Part shown: piece after piece, positions 25,601 to 40,600 of the stretch
Layout of the letters: each line of letters begins with the position of its first letter
Position numbering within the stretch: the stretch's first letter is position 1
From: Pachypanchax playfairii
Lineage: Eukaryota > Chordata > Actinopteri > Cyprinodontiformes > Aplocheilidae
Assembly: GCA_006937955.1 (NCBI GenBank)
Contig: SSNP01000031.1
Coordinates: 507,417 to 571,416 of the forward strand
Direction of reading: 5' to 3'
Length of the DNA: 64,000 nucleotides
Position numbers and translations under genes: made by a program
Notes under the pieces: model-generated
Database searches by the model: none
Seen by the model: only the letters and a program-made list of their open reading frames with translations
Told to the model about the DNA's origin: nothing

Positions 25601-28600
25601 GACCCAGCCAGAGTATCAGGAATGCAGCATCACATGTTTTACTGAGACATGGCTAAAGGAACATATCCCAGACTCCAGTGTGTCTCTGTCTGGCTTTCAA
25701 ACAATACGAGCAGACAGAGGTTGAAAAGGAGTTTGTCAGCTGCTCACATCTGCAGTCACCTGTTGGGAGAGCAGCATCAGAGCAAGTGACATGAAGAGGC
25801 TGAACAGATTGATGAGGAGGGCTTGTTCTATTCTGGGGCCTGATCTGAAGTCTGTTGAGTTGATTGTCCAAAGGAGGATGGTTCAGAAAATGAAATTATG
25901 GAAAACTCTCATTATCCTCTTCACAACACAGTAGCTCAACAATAGAGTATTTTCAGGCTTCTTCAGATCCGCTGCAGGAGATCCTTCTTGCCCACAGCTA
26001 TAACCTTCTACAATTGCTCCATGAAGAAGAACTGAGCTACAACAACACTTAATTTCCTTTCAGGGATTAATAAAGTATTTTTGATTTGATGCTTAGGAGC
26101 TTCTACACAAGAATGGCGACAAAAATGTTATGATGGAGATAACACTTCAAACTTTGTTGACAAAATTAAAAGAACTGACCTTAATGTGAATTGACATCTA
26201 ATAAAATGTAGATATTTGTCCATTTACTGTCAGTTACTCACCATTGTTGTTTCTCTGGCTTGTCTTGTTTCTTGCTTTCGTACACAACTGTCAGGCCCCA
26301 GCTAGAAACAGAGAAAAATGTTAAAACAAACAAAAATCCTTTAGTACTGGTTGCTCTAACTCTTGGTTTAGTCTGCCCCCTAGTGGTCTTTTACAATGCT
26401 AACAAGTTCCAGGAAGTATTTTTAGGGCTGGCTAAAAACTACCCACATTTTGGAAAAAATGTTTGCATTCCAATGTAACAAGAATGTTATAATAATTATT
26501 CATTTTAGGGATGTGCAGATCAAGATTTTATGCCCTCAAGTCCAAGTCTAAGTCATTTGATTTTGAGTATCTACCAATCCCAAGTCCCGATTCCACACTT
26601 CTATAACACATTAAAAAGAATTTAAAAAAGAGCAAATAAACAGATTCTTGTTTAGATGTTATTTATTTTTTATTTAATTCACCCTATTTTAACAGCTCTA
26701 TTAATAAACAGTGCACTTTTCTGTGAGGTAACTTGAACATCAAGTAATAACAAATTCTTTACTTTAGAAATTTATATATCAGAGTCCTGTAAGGTCTGAT
26801 TCCAATCACATACCTGTAAACTCAGAGGGTGTGAAAAAGGTGACAACAAAAACCCTGTAGGGAGGTCTGGGGGCATCCCCCCCAAGAAAAAAATTGTAAT
26901 TTTAACAAGTAAATTAGCATTTTGATGTACTCTGAGAGGAAAATAAAAGGAAAAAATAGCAACACTTTAAATGGAAAAACATCATTTATTATTGGTAAAA
27001 AAAAGTTCCCAACAAGTGCCAAACGGTCTGGTATATAGAGAAAACTAAAACCTAGTCTTGAGACAGCCTGCAACTGATGAACAAAATCAAAACTCTTTTT
27101 TTAATCTTTTGGCTTGGACCAGCCTTTCCATGACCCGTTTCCTCTGCTTTGACATGTCCCTCTTGTGCCACATTTTCTTGTTTTGCCACTTCTGCTTTAC
27201 TCTAAGAAGCAGCACTGGTGGATGGTTGGTAGTCAAACTCCCCCTTCAATTCTCTCATCCTGAAAAAGAATAATCCAGATATTATCAGGTTTTCCAGGGC
27301 GTCTTTTTTATGAGCATAAATGTTTATTTAGAATAACTCCAACTGCATCTGGCCATATTAGACAAACTGTCAGGCGGTACTGCAATCAGAGACACTCCTG
27401 TGTACAGGGTGGCCATTTACATGGATACACCTTAATAAAATGGGAATGGTTGGTGATATTAACGTCCTGTGTGTGGCACATTAGTATATGTGAGGGAGCA
27501 AACTTTTCAAGATGGGTGGTGACCATGGTGGCCATTTTGAAGTCAGCCATCTTGGATCCAACTTTGGTTTTTTCAATAGGAAGAGGGTCATGTAACACAT
27601 CAAACTTATTGGTAATTTCACAAGAAAAACATGGTGGGCTTATTGTTAACGTAACTTTATAGTGAAGGCTAATATTAAAAAATAAAATGCTCATGACACA
27701 ATTTTTCATATGTAATTCATTAAAATCATCATATATGATATAATCAAAATAAAATTAAAACAAAATCATTTCTGACTCTGGAGCTGGAGACAGAAGCGAC
27801 ATAATTTATTAGCCAGCTATCAGAGAGAAAGGTTTTTGCATTGTTTGTTAGTCAAACTTTATTCCAAATTCAACCTTCATTTTTGAAGCAATGCCACATT
27901 GGAACAGGATATTTATCCAACATCAGAGAATCAAGTTCCAATAAATCTGTTATAATCTAACCCCCAGTTCTGAGCTATTGTATTAATGTAGGAAACATTC
28001 CAGCAAGTTCAGTTGTGTCTCTGTGTATTCAGTTATTTATAAACTTTAGTTCAAATTTAATGTAATATCACCACATTTAACAGTTTTGATATTCTTGTAA
28101 CTGCAGAAGTTTGCTGTCTCGATAAACATTGTGATTCAAACCACACAGATGTTTTTAGATGTAGTTTTATTCATTCTTTTAAAAATGAAAGGGTGAATAT
28201 AAAACATCCTTTTTATTTGGCTTTGTAAAGCTACGGGGAGGCGGGATTGAAAGAGAGGGACAACGGACACGGGCAGAGATAATTGTTATAAATTCAGCGG
28301 AACGAGTTAAAAAAATAAAAGTTCCTTTGCAGCAGGAATCTAGTATCGAGGCGCACACCGCCAACAACCGACATTAACATAATACGGATCAGACACAGAA
28401 CACTAAGTCACATCACGTATTAAACTGTTGACAGATATCACTTACCTCAAAACAACAGATGAAATCCATCAAAAAGCAGTAAAGTTGACGGTCCGGGCTG
28501 GCAGCCGTTATCCATGGAGGTGACGAAAGGTGAGATGCTGTTGCCATGACCGTGATTGGTCAAAAGAGGACACATGATACAGTATAACAAAGATGTTTTG

Positions 28601-31600
28601 TCAACAAGATGGAGCCCCGTTCTTTCTTTGCAAATTGGTTTGCGACTAGTTTGCAGGTATGCAATCGAGTCTGAAACCACATGATCGGGCCCAATCATGT
28701 GATTGGATCTGGACATCCCCAATAATTAGATATTAGGGGCAGCTGTAGCCTTATGGGTAAAGAGATCGTCTTCTGATTGGGATGTCGGGGTTCGATCCCG
28801 GGTCCCAGTAGGCTAAGTATTCAAGATACTGAACCCAAAGACTGCCCCCTAGGTGCCATAAACAAAATGGAAATAATTTCCCCAAGTTGGATCAACAAAG
28901 TATCAATCAATTGTTATTTTGAAAAGTAACTGGAGATACAGAACTCCAGTTACCTTAATACATATACTACAACCGAAGGTGACAGAATTAATTGGTCCAA
29001 TTGGAGTAACTCTCCTCATTTTTTAAAGCAGGGGTTCAAAGTCAAGGTTTAGGTTTCCCTATTTGTGACTTCGAAAGAAACCCCACTCCCAAAAAATTCT
29101 GACGTGTTGTAGCCCTTATCAAATTTAATATACATTTTTTATTAAAAACTAAAACCTACTTCTTAAATAATTATTAAGCTTTAGACTTGATAATTAGATT
29201 AGTATCTTCCCCCCTTGCTTCCTTGTTTCAATCGTCTATGACTGTGTGTTTTTTTCACACTTAACATTGCAGCTGGATTATCTCAGGAAAAAGACTTAAA
29301 CCGTTAAAAATACACTTGTTTCTACATGTCAACTATCATCAAAGATGAGCCATGTGTTTATTTAGTGGGTCTACATTGGCTCACCATGTGGGAGGACGAA
29401 GTTTCTTCTTAATTCCTAAGTAAATCTTCAGGTTTTTTACGGGCCAGTCTCTTTCAGGTCGGTTGCTCTGATGGAAAAACAAAAAACAAGCACCTGATAT
29501 GATGATGCATTTAAAATGACTAAGCTAAACAGTTGTGCCTGTGAATGTATAACTCTTACTCTGACATCTTTGTACATTCTGAGCGAGGTGACATTGAGAA
29601 TGAAATATCGGTCATGGAAATTTCCAGAGGGTAGCCCTAACCCCAAAATGCTTCGTTCTTCTCTGAATTTTATTATCCCATGCTTGGACACATCCACTTT
29701 ATTTGCTGAAGAGGCAGAATGGGAGATTTTCAGGATAGAAAATCAAAGCACATTGATGCCGGGATTTAGATTGATTTTAATTGTTTAATATTCACCCAGG
29801 AAGCTGATCATTGCCTCCATAGCAGGATATTTCTTGATGACTAGACGGGATTCACTCCCAATACAGTGAAGGATGGGTAAGACTTTTTCCTGATAATGCA
29901 GAGGACGTTCTAAGGAGCAGACAAGGGCACAGACAGATAAGTTAATGTCACATACTCAGGTTATTACATTGCAATATAAAAAGGTTTTCTAACATTGTGA
30001 AAGAACCAGAATAAAAGGAAGGAAGAGATTTGACAAGTAACAAGAAATCTGCTGAGTCAACTGAGTTTTACTGGCATCTGATAAGACACCTACTGGTTTC
30101 CTTGAAGAGACTCAGATGATACACATACCAAGCTTTAAAATAGAAACACAGCAGAGAGTCACAAAGCTAAGAGGTATTTTTTTCATAATGTATGTGAGTC
30201 ATTATTGGGAATTCAAGCTGAATAGAGAGAATGTGACATTTTTTTTCTTTAGTTTTGCTCAGGCCTTTGCTTCCATCACTCTTAATGTGACACAGTTTGT
30301 ATTCAGTTTCCCATTGTTTTCCAAACCAAAAGCATTTTAGTTGAAGCAAGAATTGAAAAAAAAATCATTTGTAACATGTTCTAGACAGGAAGTTCCTTAG
30401 ATGAGAAATGTTTTTTTTATTAATTTATTGATTTTTCTGTAAAGTGCCTTGAAATGACTTTGTCATGAACTGGTGCTTTATAAATAAATAAACTTGAAAC
30501 TTTTAGCTTAAAAGTTGTCACGAAGTATCTAATTTTTAAAACTAATTTAAATCAATAACACATGTTTGACTTTGGGAGCAAAATTAGGATTAAAATAAAA
30601 CATAACTCAAATTGTGAAATGAAACACAAAGAGCTCAGATGTACGATCATTGAATCTGAGAAAATTTCGAGCTGTCAAGGAACAACTGTCAAAAACTAGC
30701 CATAACTAAAAAACTAACCATGGTGGCGGCAGTAGCAGATCACCTGTCAATTGGAAGATCTGAGTTTGATTCCCGGTTCTGGCAGGCTACATGTCAAAGT
30801 ATCCTTGGGCAAGATACTGAACCCCACAACTACCCCCTGGGCATCATAGTATAAATAATAATAATAATAACTATTATTATTATTATTATTATTATTATCT
30901 AGACTGCTGGAATCTGTGGGTTTTGTAGACACAGAGTACTGTATTATCTGCATACAATTATTTTTACATCATGGTTCTAAAGAAACTAGCAAGAAGATGC
31001 AAGAAAATGGTTAAATGGAAGGGAACAATAACTGTGTGACACACACTTTATTCATTCCATATATCTCACCAATTTCCTCTTTTTCGCTGACCTCCCAGCA
31101 GCTCCAGTAATCCTTTTCTTTAACTGGGATCTTACGTAGGTCCAAAACCTCATCGGTCAACTCCACTGCAGACATAGAACCAGGTACCTGAATAGAAACA
31201 CAGAAAGGGACCAGAGTTCATTTATCATCAACAGACCAAAAGGTGACTGCATTCTAACTTACGTATTTATTGTGGCATTTAAAGATGGTGAAGAGGTCTT
31301 TGCCCCGAATGAGAAGCTCAATGGCTGTTTGTCGTTTTTTGAATAGTGCGCATGCGTTTTAGGCCCCCCACTCCCTCTTCCCCCAACTTAAGAAATGCCT
31401 ACTTGAATTGTGAATTTACGTAGGCGTCCACTTGTTTTGTTTACTATCAGCATCGCTGGGGTTTTTTCTGGAACTACTACAACTTTGTTTCTTCAAATAT
31501 CTCAGAGTCATCAACGCTAAAAGGTTGTTTATTGTCAGTACAAGTTCTGCTAGTGCTTAAATGCTAGTAGCAGCGTGGATCACTGAAGCCTGATGCACTG

Positions 31601-34600
31601 CACACTGTTCAGGTTTTCCCCTCTTCACATCAGACAAGTCTTTCTCCGCACTCCACAAGAGTTTCTGCTCCTCTGTTCATTTAGAGCTATTTTTTCACCA
31701 TGGGTAAGTAAATAATAGGGCCCAACCGATATGGATTTTTTAATACCAATACCGATATAAAGACTTTAGAGGAGGCCGATAGCCGATATAATGGCCGATA
31801 AATCCATCCACCAGAAAAAAATGTCAAAAATATTACTGAAAGCTAAAACACTGCATTCTAAGCTCATTCTTAAGCTCATGTCTACCTTTTAGACACCATG
31901 AACTATCTGAATTATTCACTGATTCCAAAAAATGTAAATAATAGACAAGTTTATCTATTTTATGAATATTTATTTAGCACACACACACTATAACATCAGA
32001 ACATGTAAAAAACAGTAGAACAATAGATCACAAAAACCTAAAAAAAAGCTTATAATAAATAAATATTTTCCAATTGTAAAATAGTTGTTTCTTTAATAAG
32101 TCCAACAGGGGCAAATCCTAACGCAGAAAGCACTGCAGTAAATAATAATTTACTGCAGTGCTAAATAATAATAATAATAATAATAATTTACTGCAGTAAA
32201 TAATAATAATTTATTATTTACTGCAGTAAATAATAAATTATTATTATTTACTGCAGTGCTTTCTGCAGTAAATAATAATAATTTATTATATTCAACTTTT
32301 ACAACGGAGCCTGTAAATAACAGTAGGAAAAACACCAATATCTTTTTGTATATAATATTAATAATGCTTGGGCCTGAAAATGTTAGCATTATGTGATGTA
32401 CTGCACTACTATTGCAGTAACAGAGTAGAACCCAGCGTGTGGATGAATGTATTAACCGAGCAAGTTGCTACATTTTTTTTATGACGGCAAAGAGCCATTT
32501 AATGAAGACTACACTTATTTTAAGTGAGAGAAAGAAACACGATTACTTTATGTCACTAAACATACCAGTTATGGTGCTTTTATGCACTTAGACAGCTATG
32601 CTTCACATTTTATTTGTGCATGCTTAACTTTTAGCAAGGTAGAATCATCGTAACTTTAAACACAGCGCGACCACGAGGCACACAATGACATGTTTGTTGA
32701 AAAAATGTAAGAGGAAAAACATAACTGTGTTTGTTTATTTCACATTTAAACTTACTAGTGACAAAAAATAAAATGCTCGTGAGCAGACTTCACTTTACTT
32801 GGATAAGTTGCTTTCTGTTTCACAGTCCGGTTTGCTGTGTCTCGGCTTCCACTGTAGGAAGCTATGAGCAAGGATGACTCCACCCTCAGGGAACATGAAA
32901 TGACAACACATGTGCGCCATCTTCTGGATATGTAGCCCAATTACATTTTTAACAGGGCATTCTCCTTAATGGAGATGCAGAACCACATATAGGAGAAAAA
33001 TAAATCAATAAAAAAATCTCGGAAAATATCGGCAATTTTTTATCGATAGCCGATATCACCCTGGACCCCCATATCGGCAGATAATATCGGCCAGCCGACA
33101 TATCGGTCAGGCCATAGTAAATAACATAAAAAAATAATTGAAGAGAGCTTGTTTTAGTTACTCCTGCTTTTAATTTGACATTGTTCATCTTGTCTTCAAC
33201 TCCTTTCTCTCTCACTCTTTCCCCGTCCGTGTTTAGACACCCAAAAACCCCGCCCCCCTCAACGTAGTCAGTACACTCCATTACGCTGTGTGTGTGTTTG
33301 TATATGTGTGTGTGTGTGTGTTGTGTTTATTTTCATCTCTATAGTCTGTTTAGATACACAATTATAATCGCATTTGTCAATCGTAGTATTTTATTTTGAA
33401 GAATTGCTATTATTTTTGACTGGAGAGTCTCGTGTGTCTTAGTATGACTTCCGGCCAGAATTGAAATGGAAAGCTCGTGCAAAAAATAGACCAAACGCCA
33501 AAATGATCACTTTAGGGCACTTCCGTGTCTGGTGTGAACTACACCATACAGGTTAACAAGGAGCGTTGAATGGAAGCTGCCTCGGTTCCACTCCACTTTG
33601 CGGTGCTTCCGCGTGGAGTGTTAACCAGCCCTCCGAGGCCTACGCAAACTACGTAGTACGTACAGAATTGTGACTGACAATTTAGTAGCCAATAGATAAT
33701 GAAACAGGTTCGTTATCTATTGGCTACTTTATTTTAAGCCCCACCAAGTCTATAATTTATAAATATTATAATTTTTTTCTTTTGGAAACCATTAGTGCAG
33801 GACCGCTACAAGTTGATAAAACGATTTTAAAGTAAATTTGACATCCAAATTTGCTACAAAATCCTCATTAAGATGTGCATACATGTATAACATGGACACG
33901 AAAACAGTTTAATATATTGATATATAGATTGGTAAAATCCTACTTACTTTTACATGTTGCTCTGCTGTCTCCTTTTTCTCTTCCACATAAACTGTACAGA
34001 TGAAGTGGCCGCCAGGTTCAGTTTTCTGATGTAATTAGCGTCCAAAACGAAAACAGAGAAAATATGGGTGAAACAATGTTATATATGATATGATGAGCAA
34101 AAGGCTGAGCAGATTTGATGTACTGTATGTGACTGAAATGCTTCAGTTCCATAGTTTAATAAAACATACAGCATTGATTCTTTTAGAATTAAAATCATTA
34201 TTTCTAAATCTATATTTATCATCAATTATAAAAAGGCTCTATAGTTAAAAAAGACCATTGTTTCTAACAGGTCAGTTTTTATTTCAGTTATCAATGTTCA
34301 CTGACAAAAGCAGCAGTAGCTCTTCAGACTTAAATAAAACAAAAATTAAATAATTGGAACAGCTTGCAGTTTTTATTATAACAAGCTACATAAGACGTTG
34401 ATGAAGATGGTCAAACCTGAACACTGAACAGGGTAGCACTCAAATGTACACTTACACAAGAAACTTGAGATAGAAAATAAAAACAGAAGCTACAGTGTTC
34501 TTTTTCTGAGATTGTGTGTAGCTCACAGGAAAAACGTCAGGTTTGATGATATAATCAATCTCCTTCATCTGCTTCATAAGCTGCTGCTCCGTAACCTGCA

Positions 34601-37600
34601 AAATGGGATGGAAAAATTAATTCATACAAGGTGCAACAATGGTTTCCTTCCTCATATGGTCCCTTTATGTGACAGACTGACCTCAAAGATGAGTGTGTAA
34701 TGCTCTATGAGGTCCTCAATGGTGCGACCTGCCGTGTAGTCCTGCCCATCAGTTTGGAATAGAGTGGGACCGAACACTATGGCCAGGTTGTGGAGGTTCA
34801 TCTGGTTCTTCTCAGCACAATATTGCACCCTGAAACACAAACCATGAAAATAACAAGCTGACTCACATTAAGCACCAAGGCTGTGGGTCATCGTGTATCT
34901 GTTTCTCACCAGTAGAGGTGGTTGATAAGAGCTTGTAGTGTAGCCTTGTTGACGCGAGGAAGCCTGTGTAACAGGAGCTTGTATTGTGCAATTTTTTCAC
35001 TTTCATCCTGAATGCCTGGAGATGGAGTGAAATGACAAAAAGAATAATAAGAGGTGGCTGAGGCTCAGTGGGTGGAGCAATCGTCTTCCAATCGGAAGGT
35101 TGGCGGATTGATACCAGCTTCCACAACCACATGTTGAAGTGTCCTTGGGCAAAACACTGAACCCCATGTAGCCCACTGATTTACATATCAGGTTGTGTGA
35201 CTGGGTGATTGTAAAGAAGGTCCTGGGTTCGAATCCGGGCTTGGGCCTCTCTGCATGTAGTTTGAATGTTCTCCCTGTGCATGCATGGGTTTTCTCCGGG
35301 GACTCCGGCTTCCTCCCACAGTCCAATAACATGCAAGAGGTTAATTGGTAACTCTAATTTGTCCCTAGGTGTGAGTGTGTGTGTGAATGGTTGTTTGTCT
35401 GTGGGGCCCTGCAATGGACTGGGGATCTTTCCAGGGTGTCCCCCACCTCTCGCCCAAAGATTGCTGGAGATCGGCACCAGCCCCCTGCTACCCTGAAAAG
35501 GAAAAAGCAGGTTTGGAAAATGGATGGATGAATAATAATAATAATAAGGCAGATTAAAACTGAGAAAGGAAAGTGAAGTGTGAACATTTACTACTAAGAA
35601 AAAACTTAGACAAGTTTATGGTACTGATTATTTATTTAAAGGTACAATATATAAGAATTTCACTGTGAAATACTCCCACAACAGTCTAATGTCCCAATGA
35701 TGTTGAAAGTAAGGTTACACTGTAACAGATTTTGATCTCAGCCAGCTGGGTGGTCACCAGATTTTGTCATTTTAAAAACGTTGTTCTGTGATGGAATTAC
35801 TGTTTACAATAACTATTCTGCGTCCAGATTTCCTGGTTCCATAGCGAATCACATGTGAGCCTGCAAGCTTGCCAAGTCTACAAGACAAGCAGTTGCAATT
35901 CCACAACAACCAGCAGCAAAGAGTAGAGGCACTGTGGACGAACCATGGCCTCCTTCCCAAAAATTTAACAAATATAAGAGAAATAAAGTGAGGATCAACA
36001 TTGGCACTGGCAACCCAGCTGAAAAATCCAGGTGGGGTTGGGGGTACTGGCTGAGAGCGGACATCTTTGTTTTTCTACATGTACTGCAGTACTCCAATCG
36101 GTCTAATTCTTAGATATTGCACCTTTAAGGGTAAATTATTCCTGAACTATTGAAATGGATTAGAGCATTCTTTAATTTTGGTGAAGAATTTTCTTGCAGC
36201 ATGCCTGCTTGTGTATCTTACTTGTGACCCTGAGCCACAATTTGGCATCCTCTGATGTAAACAATCCCTCTTCTAGCTCCCTGAAGAAGCGTTTGAGCGT
36301 ATTGGATACGTCATCCACCTGATGTTCTCCTTCCTTCAAACGAAGACTTCGAGCATCTTGGCGGAATCTGTCACACAGAGCTTTTATGCGGGAGGTCACA
36401 CCACTTTTGCGATAAATTCCCTCTGATGTTAAACCTAGAAAAAAGAAAAGCACTCAAAAGTTGATTACATTTTTCAACCAAAATGCACACAAACGACATA
36501 CTGTAAATATTATGCACAGTAAGTGAAAACACATTCGCATTCAATTCCCAGAGATGAGTAATAATCTCAGAAAAATGCACAAATGCAACCACCATCTGTA
36601 GTTATCCAAATGTTTAAACTCACAGAAGGTTTTTCCTTTTGTGATCACAGCAGTCACTGATGAGGGAGACTTCATTTTCTATGAACTAGCTGCTCATGTC
36701 AGCTATCAGAACAACTCTATCACTGACTGAAGAGCAGCACGAAAAACTGTAAGTGTTAGAAAACACTTGAGGGTTGCAAGATCAAGCACTCTAATGTCCA
36801 CTGGTACCAATGAAGCATTGACGTTCCACATATTCTTTACTTCCTTGTTTAGGTCTTGGTATTTCTTGAGCTTCTCATGTTCTTTCGTGATGTTACTGTC
36901 ACTTGAGATTACCACATCTATCACTCCTGTGTTCTTTTCTAGTTTGCCAACCAACGTTATGTTTGGTTGGTTAGTCATCATGTGTTTTCCACCTATGGAA
37001 GCCCTGTCATTCTCCACCACTCCTGGTGGAGCTAGAGCCCCCCACTTTGGCTGTAGGTCCTCTAGTCCAGGCATCTCCAACCCTGGTCCTCGAGAGCTAC
37101 TGTCGAGAATTTTTTAGATGCATCCCTGCTCCAACAGCTGAATCAAATGAATGACTCATTAGCAGGCCTTTGCTAAACTTGATGGCTTGCTGAAGAGGTA
37201 ATTCAGTTAATTGATTCAGCTGTGTTGGAGCAGGGACACATCTAAAACCTTCTGGACAGTAGCTCTCGAGGATCAGGGTTGGAGATGCCTGCTCTAGTCT
37301 GTAGTTAATACAGATGTTCCTGTACAATACTGATGATACCAGACAGGCTGGGACTTTACCAGGAGTAAAGGTGCCCAGCCTTAAAAAAAAAAAAAGAAAA
37401 ACGTTTTTCTGAGTCCTAATTTGAATATTGTAGGTCCACAAGTGTTCTTGGTTTCGTACTGGGTGTGAAAATTGCACAATAACTTCTCTTACTGTTTTTT
37501 TTTTTTGACTTAAAGGAGGCAGGTGCAGAAATCAGGTAAGTTTGATTCCATCAAAATCCCTGATGTCCCATTGATTTTGCTCATTAGTATTCATCAGCTC

Positions 37601-40600
37601 GCGCAATTGAGACCACGCCAGCAAAGTTAGCTCAACATGGCGGACCCTCAGTATTGTTGTGTTACACTCCAGCTGGACTTAAACGATGCACATAGATTTG
37701 CGGGACAAACTAAAGTTCCATCTATTCTGATCCCTTTTGGAAATCTCCTGTAACTTAGCATTATGCAGGATGTTATTAAGTATGTTACTCGGACAGTCGC
37801 TGTTGCGCATACGTGGTGTGGGAGGATACAGGAAGTTGTGCTCTCATAGGCAAGCTGCTAGCCAATCTGAGTCCAGTGAATTAGCATAATGAATATTAAT
37901 AAGCAAAGGCCCGAATCAAGGTCAATTTTCAAGCAGGCAAATTACGCTGAGGTTGAACTAGAAATTTGTTTTTTCTAACTTTTTTTAGATGTTAAATATT
38001 TCAAATTGCAGGTTAATACTTCAGAAATAACCACAAAGTCATGAAATTTGGGTGACAGGGCACCTTTAACAAATTCAGCATCAGATTGCATGTGATAACT
38101 GCATTAATCGTAAAAACAGTGTTTTACCCTGCTGGAGGCAAGGCAGAGAAAGTCACAATAGGAGCAAACAGAAAAATGGTGGTGGACCAGAGCTGCTTTG
38201 TTGTTACAGTTCACTGATTTGTCCCCCAGTTTTTACATCCCCTTATTACAGTAGCAAGATTCCACAGACAGAGGGCACCTAGTGTGATCACACAGTTGAT
38301 GAGACTTTATACTTTCATAATGTTGATTTCTGTTTCCAGATGTTTCTTACCACGCTGTGTGATGTAGTCAATGCAGCTGAGTACGATGACGGGGATGTCT
38401 GTCTCAGTGAGCTGCTGTTGGCACAGTGTGTCCCCTCCACTCCCTCCTGCTGCCTGAATGGCTCCACACCAGCCTGCAAAGTCCAGCTTCCTTTCTCCCT
38501 CGATATACAAGGTTCTAAACAAAAAGGAGAACAAGAAAAATAAAAAAGAAAGCAGGGGAGTGTGTGAACTATCTAAAAAATAGACTTAAGCATCCTCCAA
38601 GTATCAAGGTAAGGTTTCTTTTACTAAAGGTGCAATATGTAACAATTAGACCTAGTCATCAAGTCTGAGTCATACAGTTCATGCAGAAAGAAAAAATGTC
38701 CGCTCTCAGCTACTCACCCCTTCCCCTCCCTGATTTTTTTGCTGAGTTGCCAACTGACCGTTCGCTGGCCCCACTCCCAAAACGGCCATTGACCAATCAC
38801 ACAACTGTTACTATGTGAGCAGTTCCGACAAACATTAACTCCAAACAAAATGGTGAAGCGATGCACCCACATCTAGTAACTACTAACTAAATGTCAGGAG
38901 GAGCTCGGTGCTGAGGACTGTCCAGAGAGGTGGCGTGGCCCACCCATGGACGAGTGTGAGCCGGCTCGGGATTGCTACTGGCTGTTGGCGACGCAGGGGC
39001 CAAGGTTTGGATGTGCTGGCAGTTAGGAATGCTCATCGACTGCGAGGGAGGCTGGCTGCAAGCGGACGGACGCCACTAGGCAGAGTTGATCTGGAGAAAG
39101 CAAAGGAGATCAAGGCTGGTTCGATTTGGAGGACGTCGCATAGGTATTGCTCCAAAAAAAGGTCACTAATAATCTGTCGCGCTGATCATATTTTTCGGAC
39201 AGAGCAACAGTAACTAAGATGGGCGGGACTCAGCGAAAGCTCAATTCCAATGTTGAACCTTGTTTTATTTCTCTTGTATTTGTTCAGAATTTCGGAAGGA
39301 GGCCGTGGTTTCCTAGGTTTACTACAAGTTACCTCAGGGCTGCTTCTTTTAATGACTTCCATTCTGTCAACAGTGCTTCTACTCTTTGCTGCTGGTAGTT
39401 GTGGAATTGCAACTGCTTGGGTTGTAGACTTGGCAACCTTGCAGGCTCACATGTGGTTTGCTATGGAACCAGGAAGTCTGGATGTGGAATATTTATTGTA
39501 AACAATGATTCTGTCACGAAACAGCATTTTTAAAATGACAAAAACTGGCAACCACCCAGTCGGCTGAGATCAAAATCTGTTACAATCTAACCTTGCTTTC
39601 AACCTCATTGAGACATTAGACTGTTGTGTGATTATTTCACTGTAAAATTCTTACATATTGCACCTTTAATTAACAAACATAGATTAACTGAAAACTGTTT
39701 TCAAATTTGGAATGAAGAATTTAAGAAAATTTATAGGACAGATTTTTATATCAATGCAGAGACATTAGGTAAATTTTAAAAGGTCATTTGCACATTTCAT
39801 CCATCTCACCTGCCCTTCTCCACAAGCACTAAAACGTCATTGTCTTGTTGAATTGCTGTTAAAAAATGTTTTAAAAAGGTTAGAAAAATATTGCACAATA
39901 ATTCATTAATGTGCCTATTTTTTTACAAGAACATTTCCAAGGATTTGCATTTTGATGTCTTACAAAGTTCATTCACTTTCCGGAGGTGGATCTCCTCTCC
40001 CTTATTGTTCTCCAGGTAGACATGCAGCGTAGAGCCAACAAGAGCAAACCACCCCACTTTGGATTGTTGCAGGTTCAAGCCATCCTTACACTTCAGACGT
40101 CCGATCCGCTCAAAACCCAGTTGCAGCAAAGGTTCTGCAGAGGGGGGGATAAAACTCTACAGAGAGAAAGGGGCACGTGACTGTTTGCCTTTGGATCATT
40201 TAACCACTTGGTTTGGTGAAAACTGGTGACATATCTCACTGACCCCCCAACCCCCCAAAAAAAGACTGATTACACTGTTTGTTACATCAGTTTAAGCACA
40301 AGACATTTCATTTGATTTGTTTCACGTCATCATGTCAAGTGCAAAGAGTAACTAATAGGGATGTCCAGATCCGATCAAGTGATCGGAAATTGGGCTCGAT
40401 CACGTAGTTTAAGACTCGATCGGAATCGGACATTACCTCCCAATCGGGACTTGGACATAGATGTACATATATTCTTATTAGTTTTTAACACATATACACC
40501 TTTTCGTGTGACGTCAGTATCCGGGACAGTTTCCCTCGCAACCTGCAGCCGCCTTTTTAAGAGGGGACGCATTTCCATGACGACCGATCGCAACGTGTGT

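Noticed and set aside
36706..37080. 124-codon minus-strand frame that looks protein-like
   Set aside because: Its motifs belong to the endonuclease region of an RLE-type LINE; not a host gene.
40135..40140. AG at 40135 as the acceptor of the arap1 exon ending at 39964
   Set aside because: It breaks the reading frame; the AG at 40157 keeps phase 0 and the family sequence.
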